Shown here piece by piece: positions 37,903 through 46,253 of a stretch of 64,000 nucleotides of DNA; the first letter of the stretch is position 1; every line of letters begins with the position of its first letter. The DNA is from an uncultured Ulvibacter sp. (GTDB lineage Bacteria > Bacteroidota > Bacteroidia > Flavobacteriales > Flavobacteriaceae): contig CALIAF010000009.1 of assembly GCA_938041335.1 (NCBI GenBank), forward strand, positions 1 through 64,000. The letters run 5' to 3'. The translations under genes and the position numbers were made by a program. Below the pieces are notes generated by a model, which saw only the letters and a program-made list of their open reading frames with translations, did no database searches and was not told the DNA's origin.

Positions 37903-38682
37903 TTACAAATTAACCGTTCGATACTTCGGGTACTTTACTACATAAGACAATCGCTTAGCCGTATCTTCATTTGCGCCAAGTGTAAATTGCCATTTTAAGA
38001 TTCCCTTTTCTTTATCATACTCGGCATCGCCATTTACGATATCATCTACTTTTATTTCTTTGTTTTGAGATACTGGTATTCTATCTTCAATGAGTAAGTT
38101 GATCGCACTTTGTTTAGTGTTCTTTACTTTAATTTCATAGGCTTTAGACACCATTCTGTTGGTTCCTAAAAATGATTTACTTTTAAAATTGTCTAGCTTT
38201 TTTCTGGTAATAACCACATTAGGATCGACACCCATAGAAAGCTCAAGGTTTTCTTCTGTTGCCAATGGGTTAATAATTGTTTTACCTGCATAAGTACCAT
38301 TAAAATAGATGTTAGCTTCTCCGTATAATAAATCATACTTTTCCCAACCAACTATACTCGCTGTTAAAAATACATTTTCATTAAGCTCAGGAGCAGCGTA
38401 GTGTTTAAAAGTCGCAGGGAACTCAAATTGATCAACTTCTATTACGGTAATGTCTTGATTAGACTTAATGGTGTATTTCTTTTTAATTTCAAAGCGGGTG
38501 TTTGTTAAGCCTTCTTCTTTATAATTACCTGAGGCATTGGCCTCATTAAGTGTGATAATAATAACTCCATTTTCTCCTCTATTACCATAAATAGAAGTTG
38601 CACCAGCATTTTTCAATACGGAAACAGAAGCAATATTATCTGGATTAAGAGATCTAAAGTTGTTTTGATCTTGGGACACCAT
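37903..38682 (-). CDS. C-terminal fragment of the DUF4139 chimera
   Basis: This 259-codon frame starts inside the plug domain (VSQDQNNFRSLNPDNIASV, then NAGATSIYGNRGENGVIIIT) and ends with DUF4139 strands (LKWQFTLGANEDTAKRLSYV). It has no signal peptide and no natural beginning, so it is a piece of the gene spanning 37903-40032, not an independent protein. Confidence 0.55.
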   Translation of the reverse strand: MVSQDQNNFRSLNPDNIASVSVLKNAGATSIYGNRGENGVIIITLNEANASGNYKEEGLTNTRFEIKKKYTIKSNQDITVIEVDQFEFPATFKHYAAPELNENVFLTASIVGWEKYDLLYGEANIYFNGTYAGKTIINPLATEENLELSMGVDPNVVITRKKLDNFKSKSFLGTNRMVSKAYEIKVKNTKQSAINLLIEDRIPVSQNKEIKVDDIVNGDAEYDKEKGILKWQFTLGANEDTAKRLSYVVKYPKYRTVNL

Positions 38683-39757
38683 TAATTATGAATAATGGTT
38701 CTGTATCACCGTTAATAGATGAAATGCCACGTATTCTTACGTTCCCGTTAGCACCAGGTTGACCATTAGTACTAGAAATGTTGAGGCCAGGAACCATTCC
38801 AGAAAGTGTTTGAACAAAACTTTCTTTAGGCTTACCAGTGTTTTTATTCTTTTGCGAAAATGTACTCCCTCCAGTTATCATTACTTCAGATAATGAAGCC
38901 CCTGGCTCTAAAGTTACATTTACTTTACTTGAACTCACGGGTATTTTTTGTGTATCAAAGCCTACATAACTAAAAATCATTTCTCTAGCACCGCTCGCGT
39001 TAATGGAATACCTACCGTCAAAATCTGTTTGTGTACCCGAATTGGTTCCTTTTAAAATAACGTTGACACCAGGTAATGGTAAACCACTATCATCATAAAC
39101 ATATCCAGATACGGTGCCAACAGCAGGGTTATATTTTACAGAAGAATTCCCCACTGCTTTGTTTGCTTTATAATCCCGACTCACAAAACGAAGCCATTTA
39201 CTGTCCAGATCTGGCTTTTCATTATTAGTGGTTGGATCACCCGTAGATAACACAATGTTGACATTGTCCCAGTCTGTGCCACTCTGTTGATACACATTTG
39301 CCTTATACCTAAAACTCACGGGACTATCTATATCTGTTGCTCTTACATCATATAGCGGGAACCAGCCCGCATTTTTAATAGTATAAGTAAAAGATAAGAC
39401 AAGGTTAGTCGCGCCTGGTGCATCTAACTTTAAGGTAATCTCACCGCGTTCTTCTTCTTTGTTATCTTTTAATTTTAGCATTTCATTCCCGTAATCTCTT
39501 ATTGTTTCTGAAATTTTCAACTTTTGAAGCTGCAGCATTTGCAGTTTATTTCTTATTTGTGTGACACGCGTGCGATAGTACGATGTAAGTGACTTTACTT
39601 TTTCTAAGCTGAGATCTGTGGCATCACTGCTCAGGTTTCTGTTATTTGATAATAGCGTTAATTCTTCATTGTATCCCGCAATCTCATTGTCAACAACCGT
39701 TATGGCAAGATGCAGCGAATCTATTTTATTCTTAAAACCGAGATATTCAATTGACAA
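38654..39757 (-). CDS. Middle fragment of the DUF4139 chimera
   Basis: This 367-codon frame carries a coiled-coil-like region (1-120), DUF4139 strands (YTIKNAGWFPLYDVRATD), a CarboxypepD_reg-like domain (VSGYVYDDSGLPLPGVNVIL, TDFDGRYSI) and the plug start (NVRIRGISSINGDTEPLFII). It ends PRSKQL at a frameshift; the reading frame is open upstream of its ATG to about 39860. Confidence 0.55.
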   Translation of the reverse strand: MSIEYLGFKNKIDSLHLAITVVDNEIAGYNEELTLLSNNRNLSSDATDLSLEKVKSLTSYYRTRVTQIRNKLQMLQLQKLKISETIRDYGNEMLKLKDNKEEERGEITLKLDAPGATNLVLSFTYTIKNAGWFPLYDVRATDIDSPVSFRYKANVYQQSGTDWDNVNIVLSTGDPTTNNEKPDLDSKWLRFVSRDYKANKAVGNSSVKYNPAVGTVSGYVYDDSGLPLPGVNVILKGTNSGTQTDFDGRYSINASGAREMIFSYVGFDTQKIPVSSSKVNVTLEPGASLSEVMITGGSTFSQKNKNTGKPKESFVQTLSGMVPGLNISSTNGQPGANGNVRIRGISSINGDTEPLFIINGVPRSKQL

Positions 39758-39813
39758 GGTCTTTTTCTCTAAAAAGTTAATATCATATGATAAGGATAGT
39801 ATAGAAGTACTCT

Positions 39814-40032
39814 TTAATCCAGAAAACTGAATACTGCTTTCATCAATATCTGGTGATAGGTTTTATAGAGGAGCACATTTTCTCCAGGTATTACATTAAG
39901 CGTGGCTGATCGCTCAATGGAGGCCCCTTCAAGAAAAACAGTTACGTTTTTTATAGTTGATATTTTTGGTTTTACTTCGTTTGCAAATAAGAGAGAAGAA
40001 AAGAGTACTAATGTATAGCAGAATATTTTCAT
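39814..40032 (-). CDS. N-terminal fragment of the DUF4139 chimera
   Basis: Seventy-two codons: a signal peptide (MKIFCYTLVLFSSLLFANEV) and the first DUF4140-like strands, IKNVTVFLEGASIERSATL. After VLLYK the frame drifts to a stop; the true continuation is in the next frame after one missing base of an A run. Confidence 0.55.
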   Translation of the reverse strand: MKIFCYTLVLFSSLLFANEVKPKISTIKNVTVFLEGASIERSATLNVIPGENVLLYKTYHQILMKAVFSFLD

Positions 40033-40140
40033 GAGATGGTTGTTTTAAGTTTATGTAAACCTAAAAAGAACCAATCTGTTCAGAAATGTATATTTAGCGT
40101 AGTGACTAGCTACGATGGTGAAAGCTCCTTTTGAATGAGG

Positions 40141-40548
40141 CTATAAAAATTTACGCTTTAGCTCTGGAGTAGGTATCACGCAACTGTCTTTTTTACCATA
40201 CCATTTGTATCTATGTCTAGCAATAAAGTCATACACCCAATTACGAATAAAGGCAGGCACAATAATAAACCCGTATAATAGTGGCCAAGCTCCAGGTAGT
40301 TTTCTGGTTGCTCTAAGTGCTGCTGTAGACTTTACATATGCTTTACCATCTTCAATAAGTACAATAGAATCTATGTGTTCGGTGTCAATGTCATAACGTT
40401 TCAGAAGAGAAAGTCCTGGTTCTTCTTGCAATGCGCCAAAACGAAAAACATCTTTCTGATCCCTTTGTATCACAAAATTAACTGAGCCATTGCAAAGATT
40501 ACAAATGCCATCAAAGAGAATGATACTATGTGTCTGTTCTGGGTTCAT
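40141..40548 (-). CDS. DCC family (DUF393) thiol-disulfide oxidoreductase-like protein
   Basis: A 135-residue protein of the DCC family, named for its conserved Asp-Cys-Cys positions, visible as LFDGICNLCNGSVNFVIQRD with a CxxC pair. The next family element LFRFG-type sequence (VFRFGALQEE) and the C-terminal RHRYKWYG fit. Predicted redox or disulfide-exchange role; the partner is unknown. Its start overlaps the mutS2 stop by 1 bp (TAATG), so the genes are translationally coupled. Confidence 0.88.
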   Translation of the reverse strand: MNPEQTHSIILFDGICNLCNGSVNFVIQRDQKDVFRFGALQEEPGLSLLKRYDIDTEHIDSIVLIEDGKAYVKSTAALRATRKLPGAWPLLYGFIIVPAFIRNWVYDFIARHRYKWYGKKDSCVIPTPELKRKFL

Positions 40549-42719
40549 TATGATACTTTTTCTAGTGCTGTGAGTGCTACTTGTGTGGTAAACATTCCGT
40601 AATTCACAAACGCTTTTTTCTTTTCTATCGTGTCTATTGTCCCTATAGCTCTTCCGTCAATCATACGTACACGATCACCTACCTTTAATACAACCGTTGG
40701 TTTAGGTGGTAGCTTGGCAGCTTTAATCTTCTCCTTCTTTTTCTTTTTGCGTATCACCGCTACTTTTTGTTCTACTTCTTGTTTAATTATATGCTTCTTT
40801 TGCTTTTCAACCTTTTTCTGTTTAGGAGCAATTATTTTACGTTTACTATTTTCTGTCATTACAAGTTTATACAACTCGTCCATGAGAATCTTTTTCTTCT
40901 TATTATTATGAAACTTCTCTGCGATCCCATCAAATTTCTTACCAAGGCTAATGATCTTCTGATTGGTGTCATACAGTTCTTGATAACTCTCTAACTTGGT
41001 TTGCACCTTAGCATTAATCTCTTCTAATTGTTTACTCTCTTCTAGTGCTTTTTTTGTAGAGGTTTCAAGTGTTTCTGTCGTTTTTCTAACCTTCGCTCTT
41101 TCTTTCTGCAAGTTTGCAATGGTTTTGTCAAAACGAATTTTGCCTCGTTCTACTTTCTTTTTAGACTTATTGATCAGGCTAAAAGGTATACCGTTTTTCT
41201 GCGCCACCTCAAAGGTAAAGGAACTCCCAGCTTCCCCTAGATGCAGTTTATACAAAGGCTCAAGGGTCTGGCTGTCAAATAGCATATTTGCATTGATAGC
41301 TTCTGGCAACTCGTTAGCCAGTAATTTTAAATTAGCGTAATGAGTGGTAATGATCCCAAAGGCTTCCCGCTCGTAAAACACTTCTAAAAATGTTTCGGCA
41401 AGCGCACCTCCTAATTCTGGATCACTCCCGGTACCAAACTCATCTATTAGGAATAGGGTGTTTTTATTGCATTTCCGAAGAAACTGATTCATCTTCTTTA
41501 AACGATAGCTATAGGTGCTTAAATGGTTCTCAATAGATTGATTGTCCCCAATGTCTGTAAGTACGCGATCAAAGAAACAAAACTCACTACTTGGATCTAC
41601 TGGAACTAGTATTCCGCTTTGTAACATTACTTGTAATAAACCAACTGTCTTTAATGTGATACTTTTTCCGCCTGCATTTGGTCCAGAAATTACAATAATC
41701 CGTTTCGTAGGATGCAATGAAATGGACTGCGGGAAGGTTTTTTCTTTTCGCTTCTTATTTGCTGCCAATAATATAGGATGATACGCATCTACTAGGGATA
41801 ATGCTTTTCCCTCAGATAAAAGAGGCAGGGAAGCATCAATCTCTGCAGCATAGCGCGCACGGGCATAAATAGTATCTATACTTATTAAGTACGTCTGGTA
41901 ACTAGCAAGTAGATCAGCATAAGGTCGAACCAGTTCTGTGAGTTGTTTGAGAATTTTTTTCACTTCTTCCCGCTCTTCATATACAAGATTACTCAACTCT
42001 GTGGTAAACTCGTGTGTTTCTTGTGGTTCGATGTACGTTATACTGCCTGTTTTACTAGAGCCAAGAACGGTTCCTTTTACCTTTTTACGATACATTGCTT
42101 TTACGGCAAGAACACGTCTGTTATCTACAATAGTTTCGCGGATTTCATCGAGATAATCTGCTCCAGAGTAGCGACTTAATGCTTTTGTAAACGAAGAGTT
42201 AATCTGGCTTTTTACAGATACTAATCTTCTACGTATTAAGGCTAACTCTAACGAGGCATTGTCTTTAACCGACCCATACTTATCAAAGATTTTGTGTACT
42301 TCTTCAGAGATGTGACCTTGATAATTTACATCTTCAGAAAAGGATTGTAATGCAATGTAGAATTCTTCAAATTTTTTAAAGAAAATTAAAAGTCCTTTTG
42401 TTGTTTCTGTAACAGAAAGTATTCTCCTAAAGCTTGAAGCTTCCAGTACGCTATTTTCTATTTCTAATAATTGTAACTCTTTGATGATAGATTCAAAACC
42501 GTGATTAGGAATAGGGGAATCACTCCCAAAAGAAGCGGTAAACTCTTTAACTCTGGACAATGAAGGCTTGATGGCTGTAGTATCTTCAAACGGTCTAATG
42601 GCACGCACAGCCTCACCACCTAAAGTCGTGATACAATGTTGCGACACGTGTTCTAGCACCATCGGAAACTCTAAATCTTCTAATGTTTTTTTGTCAATTC
42701 TAATCATTGGAAACTCCAT
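40548..42719 (-). CDS. mutS2: Endonuclease/mismatch-repair ATPase MutS2
   Basis: A 723-residue MutS2-type ABC ATPase involved in suppressing recombination or in ribosome-collision rescue, depending on the species. The Walker A is SGPNAGGKS (345-353); Walker B and the signature are LFLIDEFGTGSDPELGGALAE (about 420-440), with a following TTHYANLKL. A coiled-coil region (about 510-590) and a lysine-rich linker precede a KOW-like end (DRVRMIDGRAIGTIDTIEKK). I see no C-terminal Smr nuclease domain, which the full-length Firmicutes form has; the shorter form appears intact. ATG at 42707 is an alternative start. Confidence 0.92.
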   Translation of the reverse strand: MEFPMIRIDKKTLEDLEFPMVLEHVSQHCITTLGGEAVRAIRPFEDTTAIKPSLSRVKEFTASFGSDSPIPNHGFESIIKELQLLEIENSVLEASSFRRILSVTETTKGLLIFFKKFEEFYIALQSFSEDVNYQGHISEEVHKIFDKYGSVKDNASLELALIRRRLVSVKSQINSSFTKALSRYSGADYLDEIRETIVDNRRVLAVKAMYRKKVKGTVLGSSKTGSITYIEPQETHEFTTELSNLVYEEREEVKKILKQLTELVRPYADLLASYQTYLISIDTIYARARYAAEIDASLPLLSEGKALSLVDAYHPILLAANKKRKEKTFPQSISLHPTKRIIVISGPNAGGKSITLKTVGLLQVMLQSGILVPVDPSSEFCFFDRVLTDIGDNQSIENHLSTYSYRLKKMNQFLRKCNKNTLFLIDEFGTGSDPELGGALAETFLEVFYEREAFGIITTHYANLKLLANELPEAINANMLFDSQTLEPLYKLHLGEAGSSFTFEVAQKNGIPFSLINKSKKKVERGKIRFDKTIANLQKERAKVRKTTETLETSTKKALEESKQLEEINAKVQTKLESYQELYDTNQKIISLGKKFDGIAEKFHNNKKKKILMDELYKLVMTENSKRKIIAPKQKKVEKQKKHIIKQEVEQKVAVIRKKKKKEKIKAAKLPPKPTVVLKVGDRVRMIDGRAIGTIDTIEKKKAFVNYGMFTTQVALTALEKVS

Positions 42720-42803
42720 TTGCGGAGTGTATTCTTTTAAAAGCGGTCTTAATATTAGGATGGAGCCCTAATAAAAACGGCAGCAAATTTTCGTTATTTT
42801 GCA

Positions 42804-42811
42804 CAAAAATA
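42804..42811 (-). promoter_or_regulatory. -7 promoter element upstream of mutS2
   Basis: The minus strand reads TATTTTTG, a perfect TAnnTTTG match about 85 bp before the mutS2 ATG and directly beside the ung start. Confidence 0.3.
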
Positions 42812-42817
42812 CGCAAT

Positions 42818-43483
42818 ATGCATTTAAATATCGAGGAGAGTTGGAAGGAACAATTAGCCACAGAATTTAATAAGGAGTACTTCAAGAATATTACAAACTT
42901 TGTGCAATCTGCATATGCAACAGGTACTTGTTATCCACCTGCTTCGGAAATATTTTCGGCATTTAACCACACTCCATTTAGTGAAGTGAAGGTAGTGATC
43001 ATAGGTCAGGACCCGTATCACGGTTTAGGACAAGCAAATGGTTTGTGTTTTTCTGTTGCGGATGGAATTGCGCATCCACCTTCTTTAAAAAATATTTTTA
43101 AAGAATTACATCACCAGTTAGCCATAACGATACCTGTTTCTGGGAATTTAGAAAGATGGGCAAAACAAGGGGTGTTATTATTAAATGCAACACTAACCGT
43201 AGAAGCGCATCAAGCGGGAAGTCATCAAAAGAAAGGTTGGGAACAATTTACAGATGCAATTATTGCTAAAATATCTGAAGAAAGAGCAGGTGTTGTTTTT
43301 TTACTCTGGGGAGGCTTTGCAAAAAAGAAAGGGGCAAAAATTGATACTACAAGACATTTGGTACTCACCAGTGGTCATCCTTCGCCATTAAGCGCTAATA
43401 GAGGATATTGGTTTGGTAATAATCATTTCAAGAAAACAAATGAATATCTCATAGAAAAAGAAAAAGCTCCCATAAAATGGTGA
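42818..43483 (+). CDS. ung: Uracil-DNA glycosylase
   Basis: A 221-residue family 1 UDG that excises uracil from DNA. The catalytic water-activating motif is GQDPYHGLGQANG with its Asp; the Phe-stacking strand, the uracil-specific LLLNATLTVE and the C-terminal DNA-minor-groove motif HPSPLSANRGYW are all in place. I start at ATG 42818 (MHLNIEESWK), since the frame extends further upstream only into non-family sequence overlapping mutS2. It is divergent from mutS2 with a 98-bp gap. Confidence 0.96.
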   Translation: MHLNIEESWKEQLATEFNKEYFKNITNFVQSAYATGTCYPPASEIFSAFNHTPFSEVKVVIIGQDPYHGLGQANGLCFSVADGIAHPPSLKNIFKELHHQLAITIPVSGNLERWAKQGVLLLNATLTVEAHQAGSHQKKGWEQFTDAIIAKISEERAGVVFLLWGGFAKKKGAKIDTTRHLVLTSGHPSPLSANRGYWFGNNHFKKTNEYLIEKEKAPIKW

Positions 43484-43545
43484 GCTAAAAAAATAATGTC
43501 ACCTTCTTATGAAAGAAAGCACATTTCAGCAATAAAAAAAAGTGC

Positions 43546-43647
43546 TTAATCCTCGTTACTATTGATCTCAGGATCGTTACAGCTAAACTGTAATAATAAA
43601 AGATTGGTAACTAACAGGCTTCCGAGAATGATAAAAAATGTGGTCAT
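43546..43647 (-). CDS. Very small single-pass membrane protein, hypothetical
   Basis: A 33-codon frame from ATG 43647 to TAA 43546: MTTFFIILGSLLVTNLLLLQ followed by FSCNDPEINSNED. It has one hydrophobic helix and an acidic tail. It occupies part of the 255-bp gap between ung and the binding-protein gene. Small size makes the prediction uncertain. Confidence 0.35.
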   Translation of the reverse strand: MTTFFIILGSLLVTNLLLLQFSCNDPEINSNED

Positions 43648-43738
43648 AATTGTGAGATTACACTTGTAAGATGCAGCATTGTTTAAAGGGTTGCGTGTAT
43701 TAAAATTAATTTGCTAGAGTAATTTGAATACCTTAAGT

Positions 43739-44587
43739 TTAATAAAGGATCTGGTCTTTTGGCGCCACTGCAGAAATTAGATCCAGCTGCAATAATTTTT
43801 GCTGTATCATTTCTAACTGCTTTTCTGTAAGCTGTTCTTGACTCCATTCTGTTAATGACAACCACTCACAGACATCTTCTAATTCAATCCCATAACGATT
43901 AGAGATCATGGTATCAATACTTGGAATCTCTTTAAACTCTATTGTCGTGTTATTAATAATATCGAGAATCGCTTGTATTGCATTAGGGTCTTTTTCTAAA
44001 ACTTCGTTACGCACTGCAATTACAAAGCAAGGCCAAGGAGTAGGGCATTCGCCAAGTATATTTAAGGGACCGTTGTCCACGTGCGGTTTTGTCATAAATT
44101 TTTCCCACATAAAATAATCGCCACGTCCTTCTGGTAAAGCCTCTAGGGCTCCTGAAAGGTTTTTAATTACTTCAAAATCAAGGTCTTTTTCTGTGTCCCA
44201 ACCTTGTTGTTCTGCATTTACATAAGACATTAAATGAGAGCCAGAACCGTATCTGCTAATAGCAGCTTTGGTACCTTTTAATTGTTCTATACTTTTATAG
44301 TCGCTGTTGTCTGCTACGTGAATTCCCCAAATTAAAGGGGTTTTTACAAAAACCTGTACAATCTTACATTCATTACCATTAATGATATCTCTTACGATAC
44401 CCTCGGTAAGAATAACCGCCATGTCAATTTCTTTTTCTCTTAGTGCCTTACACATCTGCCCAGTACCTCCTGCAAAGTCAAACCAACGAAGGTTAATGGC
44501 TACTTCGTGATATTCTTTATCCCGCAAGGTTAAATACCAGGGGAGGTTAAAATGTTCTGGCACACCGCCAATTTTGAAGTTTTTCAT
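43739..44587 (-). CDS. Periplasmic-binding-protein-like protein without signal peptide
   Basis: A 282-residue type 2 periplasmic binding fold related to the NMT1/ThiY/SsuA-type proteins and to the Ca3427-like group. Conserved points: KIGGVPEHFNLPWYLTL at the start, LREKEIDMAVILTEG near residues 48-62, SRYGSGSHLMSYVNAE near 110-125. There is no signal peptide and no lipobox, and no ABC permease or ATPase is adjacent, so it is probably cytosolic and may act as a ligand-binding or enzyme-like protein. The ligand is unknown. Confidence 0.82.
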   Translation of the reverse strand: MKNFKIGGVPEHFNLPWYLTLRDKEYHEVAINLRWFDFAGGTGQMCKALREKEIDMAVILTEGIVRDIINGNECKIVQVFVKTPLIWGIHVADNSDYKSIEQLKGTKAAISRYGSGSHLMSYVNAEQQGWDTEKDLDFEVIKNLSGALEALPEGRGDYFMWEKFMTKPHVDNGPLNILGECPTPWPCFVIAVRNEVLEKDPNAIQAILDIINNTTIEFKEIPSIDTMISNRYGIELEDVCEWLSLTEWSQEQLTEKQLEMIQQKLLQLDLISAVAPKDQILY

Positions 44588-44705
44588 TTATTATGCCCCA
44601 ATAAGCGGGTAATTATATGATTTAAATTTATGCAATTTTACTTGTGAGACTCTCGATGTTGAAATGTTTCTAATGCTGCTCTATTGTTAATAAAACACCG
44701 TATTA

Positions 44706-44930
44706 TTAAAATGTTAAAACATTAATTCTTTCTAAAAGTATTAACACCAAGACAGTGGCACCGCCACTATACCATAGTGCTCCTGTCCAATAAAATGTTC
44801 TTGTTGTCCATTGGTTCCACATTTTTTCACCTGTTTCTTTCATTGCATAGCCTCTTGTTACTCTCCAAAAAATAAAAGTATTTATTAAGAAAATGAGAAT
44901 CGCAATCAGTATTAACCAAGTCTTTTCCAT
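44706..44930 (-). CDS. Small two-helix membrane protein
   Basis: A 74-residue protein with hydrophobic segments at 6-22 and 48-66 and a charged middle loop (TRGYAMKETGEKMWNQWTTR). No family recognised. It begins 11 bp after the nucleoside phosphorylase stop on the same strand, so the pair is probably co-transcribed. The 118-bp gap downstream of it (44588-44705) shows nothing definite. Confidence 0.68.
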   Translation of the reverse strand: MEKTWLILIAILIFLINTFIFWRVTRGYAMKETGEKMWNQWTTRTFYWTGALWYSGGATVLVLILLERINVLTF

Positions 44931-44941
44931 GGATTATGTAT

Positions 44942-45829
44942 TTATTTTAATGTGACTAATTTAGTCAAGGTCTTTTCAATTAGCAAATTTACGGTCTTTT
45001 TTGGGGAATTACTAAATGTACCATTGGCTCTATTTGCCAAAATAGCATTTAGACTAATAGCGCGATGTCCTAAAAGATTTGCCATCCCATAGATACCAGA
45101 GGTTTCCATCTCAAGATTGGTGATTCTTTGTTGCCGAAATGTGAACGATTGCAATTTGTTATTTAGTTGTTCGTCCTGTACACCTAAACGCAATTTGCGC
45201 CCTTGTGGCCCATAAAAACCAACATTAGTCGCCGTTACACCTTTTACAAAATCTTCTGTATTAAAATGTGATATTAGCCCTTGATCACCTTGTACCACAT
45301 AAGGTTCAGATTTTTTTGAGCTCCAGGCGGTATGTTTTTTTAATGCTTCGGAAAAAGCCATATCTAGAAAATCTGTATTTGCATAGAAATGTAATAGATT
45401 GTCAAATCCAACTGCTGTTTCAGAAATTAATAAGCTATTTACTAGGATCTCAGGCTGAATGGCCCCACTAGTACCAATGCGAATAAAAGTAAGTGCTGTA
45501 AAATCTGGCTTAATGGTTCGATTCTCAAAATCAATATTTACTAAAGCATCGAGCTCATTAAAAACAATATCAATATTATCTGTGCCAATCCCGGTTGAGA
45601 TTACCGTTAATCGCTTGTCCTTATAGGTACCTGTAATGGTTTTAAACTCTCGTCGCTGCACTTCAACGTCTATGGAGTCAAAGTGTTTAGCAACATCCAT
45701 CACACGTTCTGGATCACCTACGGTAATAATAGTAGTAGCAATCTGGCCAGGCTTTAATGCTAGGTGGTAGATGGAGCCGTCGTCGTTAAGGATAAGTTCG
45801 CTGGAGGCTATTTGTTCAGGTCTATTCAA
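44942..45829 (-). CDS. Nucleoside phosphorylase (uridine phosphorylase-like)
   Basis: A 295-residue protein of the PNP/UDP family: phosphate-binding VGDPERVMDVAKHF near 36-49, TFIRIGTSGAIQPEI near 112-126, and the ribose/base segment TNLEMETSGIYGMANLLGHR near 235-254 with the Met-Glu pair that contacts the sugar. These enzymes cleave nucleosides with phosphate for salvage. Specificity for uridine is likely but not provable. Followed by the small membrane-protein gene. Confidence 0.88.
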   Translation of the reverse strand: MNRPEQIASSELILNDDGSIYHLALKPGQIATTIITVGDPERVMDVAKHFDSIDVEVQRREFKTITGTYKDKRLTVISTGIGTDNIDIVFNELDALVNIDFENRTIKPDFTALTFIRIGTSGAIQPEILVNSLLISETAVGFDNLLHFYANTDFLDMAFSEALKKHTAWSSKKSEPYVVQGDQGLISHFNTEDFVKGVTATNVGFYGPQGRKLRLGVQDEQLNNKLQSFTFRQQRITNLEMETSGIYGMANLLGHRAISLNAILANRANGTFSNSPKKTVNLLIEKTLTKLVTLK

Positions 45830-45923
45830 AAGGCTGTAGTTTATTTTTTAGGGTTTTAATAGCTATAATAGAAACACGTACATCTTATCTATTAAAGGCA
45901 ACTGTCACTGTAAACTGTATTTA

Positions 45924-46253
45924 TTACCCTCCAACACGCTTCGTCTTAAACCCTTTATCTTGTAAAAAAGTCATAATACGATCGCGATAATCTCCTTGTA
46001 TGATAATCTGCTCATTTTTAAAGCTTCCACCTACGCTTAGCATTTGCTTAATTTCTTTTGCTAATTGCTTAAAATCACTGGTAGCACCTGTATATCCTAC
46101 AATTATAGTGATGGGTTTTCCTTTGCGCTTTTCATATTTACAAATAAGCGGATCATCTTGAAGCCAAATTTCTGTACCTGTTTTTTCCTGCTGAGGCACT
46201 TCTTTTTCTTGATGTTCTGGAAAGAGGTTTTTAAGTTGGTCTTTTAAGTCCAT
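45924..46253 (-). CDS. SUI1/YciH-like translation initiation factor
   Basis: A 109-residue protein of the eIF1/SUI1 family (YciH in E. coli). The core domain spans 40-109, with KRKGKPITIIVGYTG, a Lys/Leu-rich helix, SVGGSFKNEQIIIQGDYRD and the terminal FKTKRVGG. Family members influence initiation accuracy and stress-related translation control in bacteria. Its start abuts the stop of the 2OG oxygenase gene, so the two are coupled. Confidence 0.9.
   Translation of the reverse strand: MDLKDQLKNLFPEHQEKEVPQQEKTGTEIWLQDDPLICKYEKRKGKPITIIVGYTGATSDFKQLAKEIKQMLSVGGSFKNEQIIIQGDYRDRIMTFLQDKGFKTKRVGG

Larger units (their letters stand above)
37903..40032 (-). pseudogene. DUF4139 protein with inserted CarboxypepD_reg-like and TonB-plug domains; two frameshifts
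   Basis: Three minus-strand frames join into one protein of about 710 residues. A signal peptide and the DUF4140-like N-terminal part are in 39814-40032; a coiled coil, the start of DUF4139, then a CarboxypepD_reg-like and plug domain in 38654-39757 extended; the rest of the plug and the end of DUF4139 in 37903-38682. Frameshift 1 lies in the TTTT run at 39861-39864: one added T restores LYKNLSPDIDESS. Frameshift 2 lies at the GGG run near 38673-38675: the plug continues in the other frame as QDQNNFRSLNP. Relatives (MuiA-like) are envelope proteins of unclear role. Confidence 0.8.

Noticed and set aside
42707-42817. Upstream extension of ung
   Set aside because: Does not resemble UDG and overlaps mutS2 on the other strand; ATG 42818 begins the family sequence.
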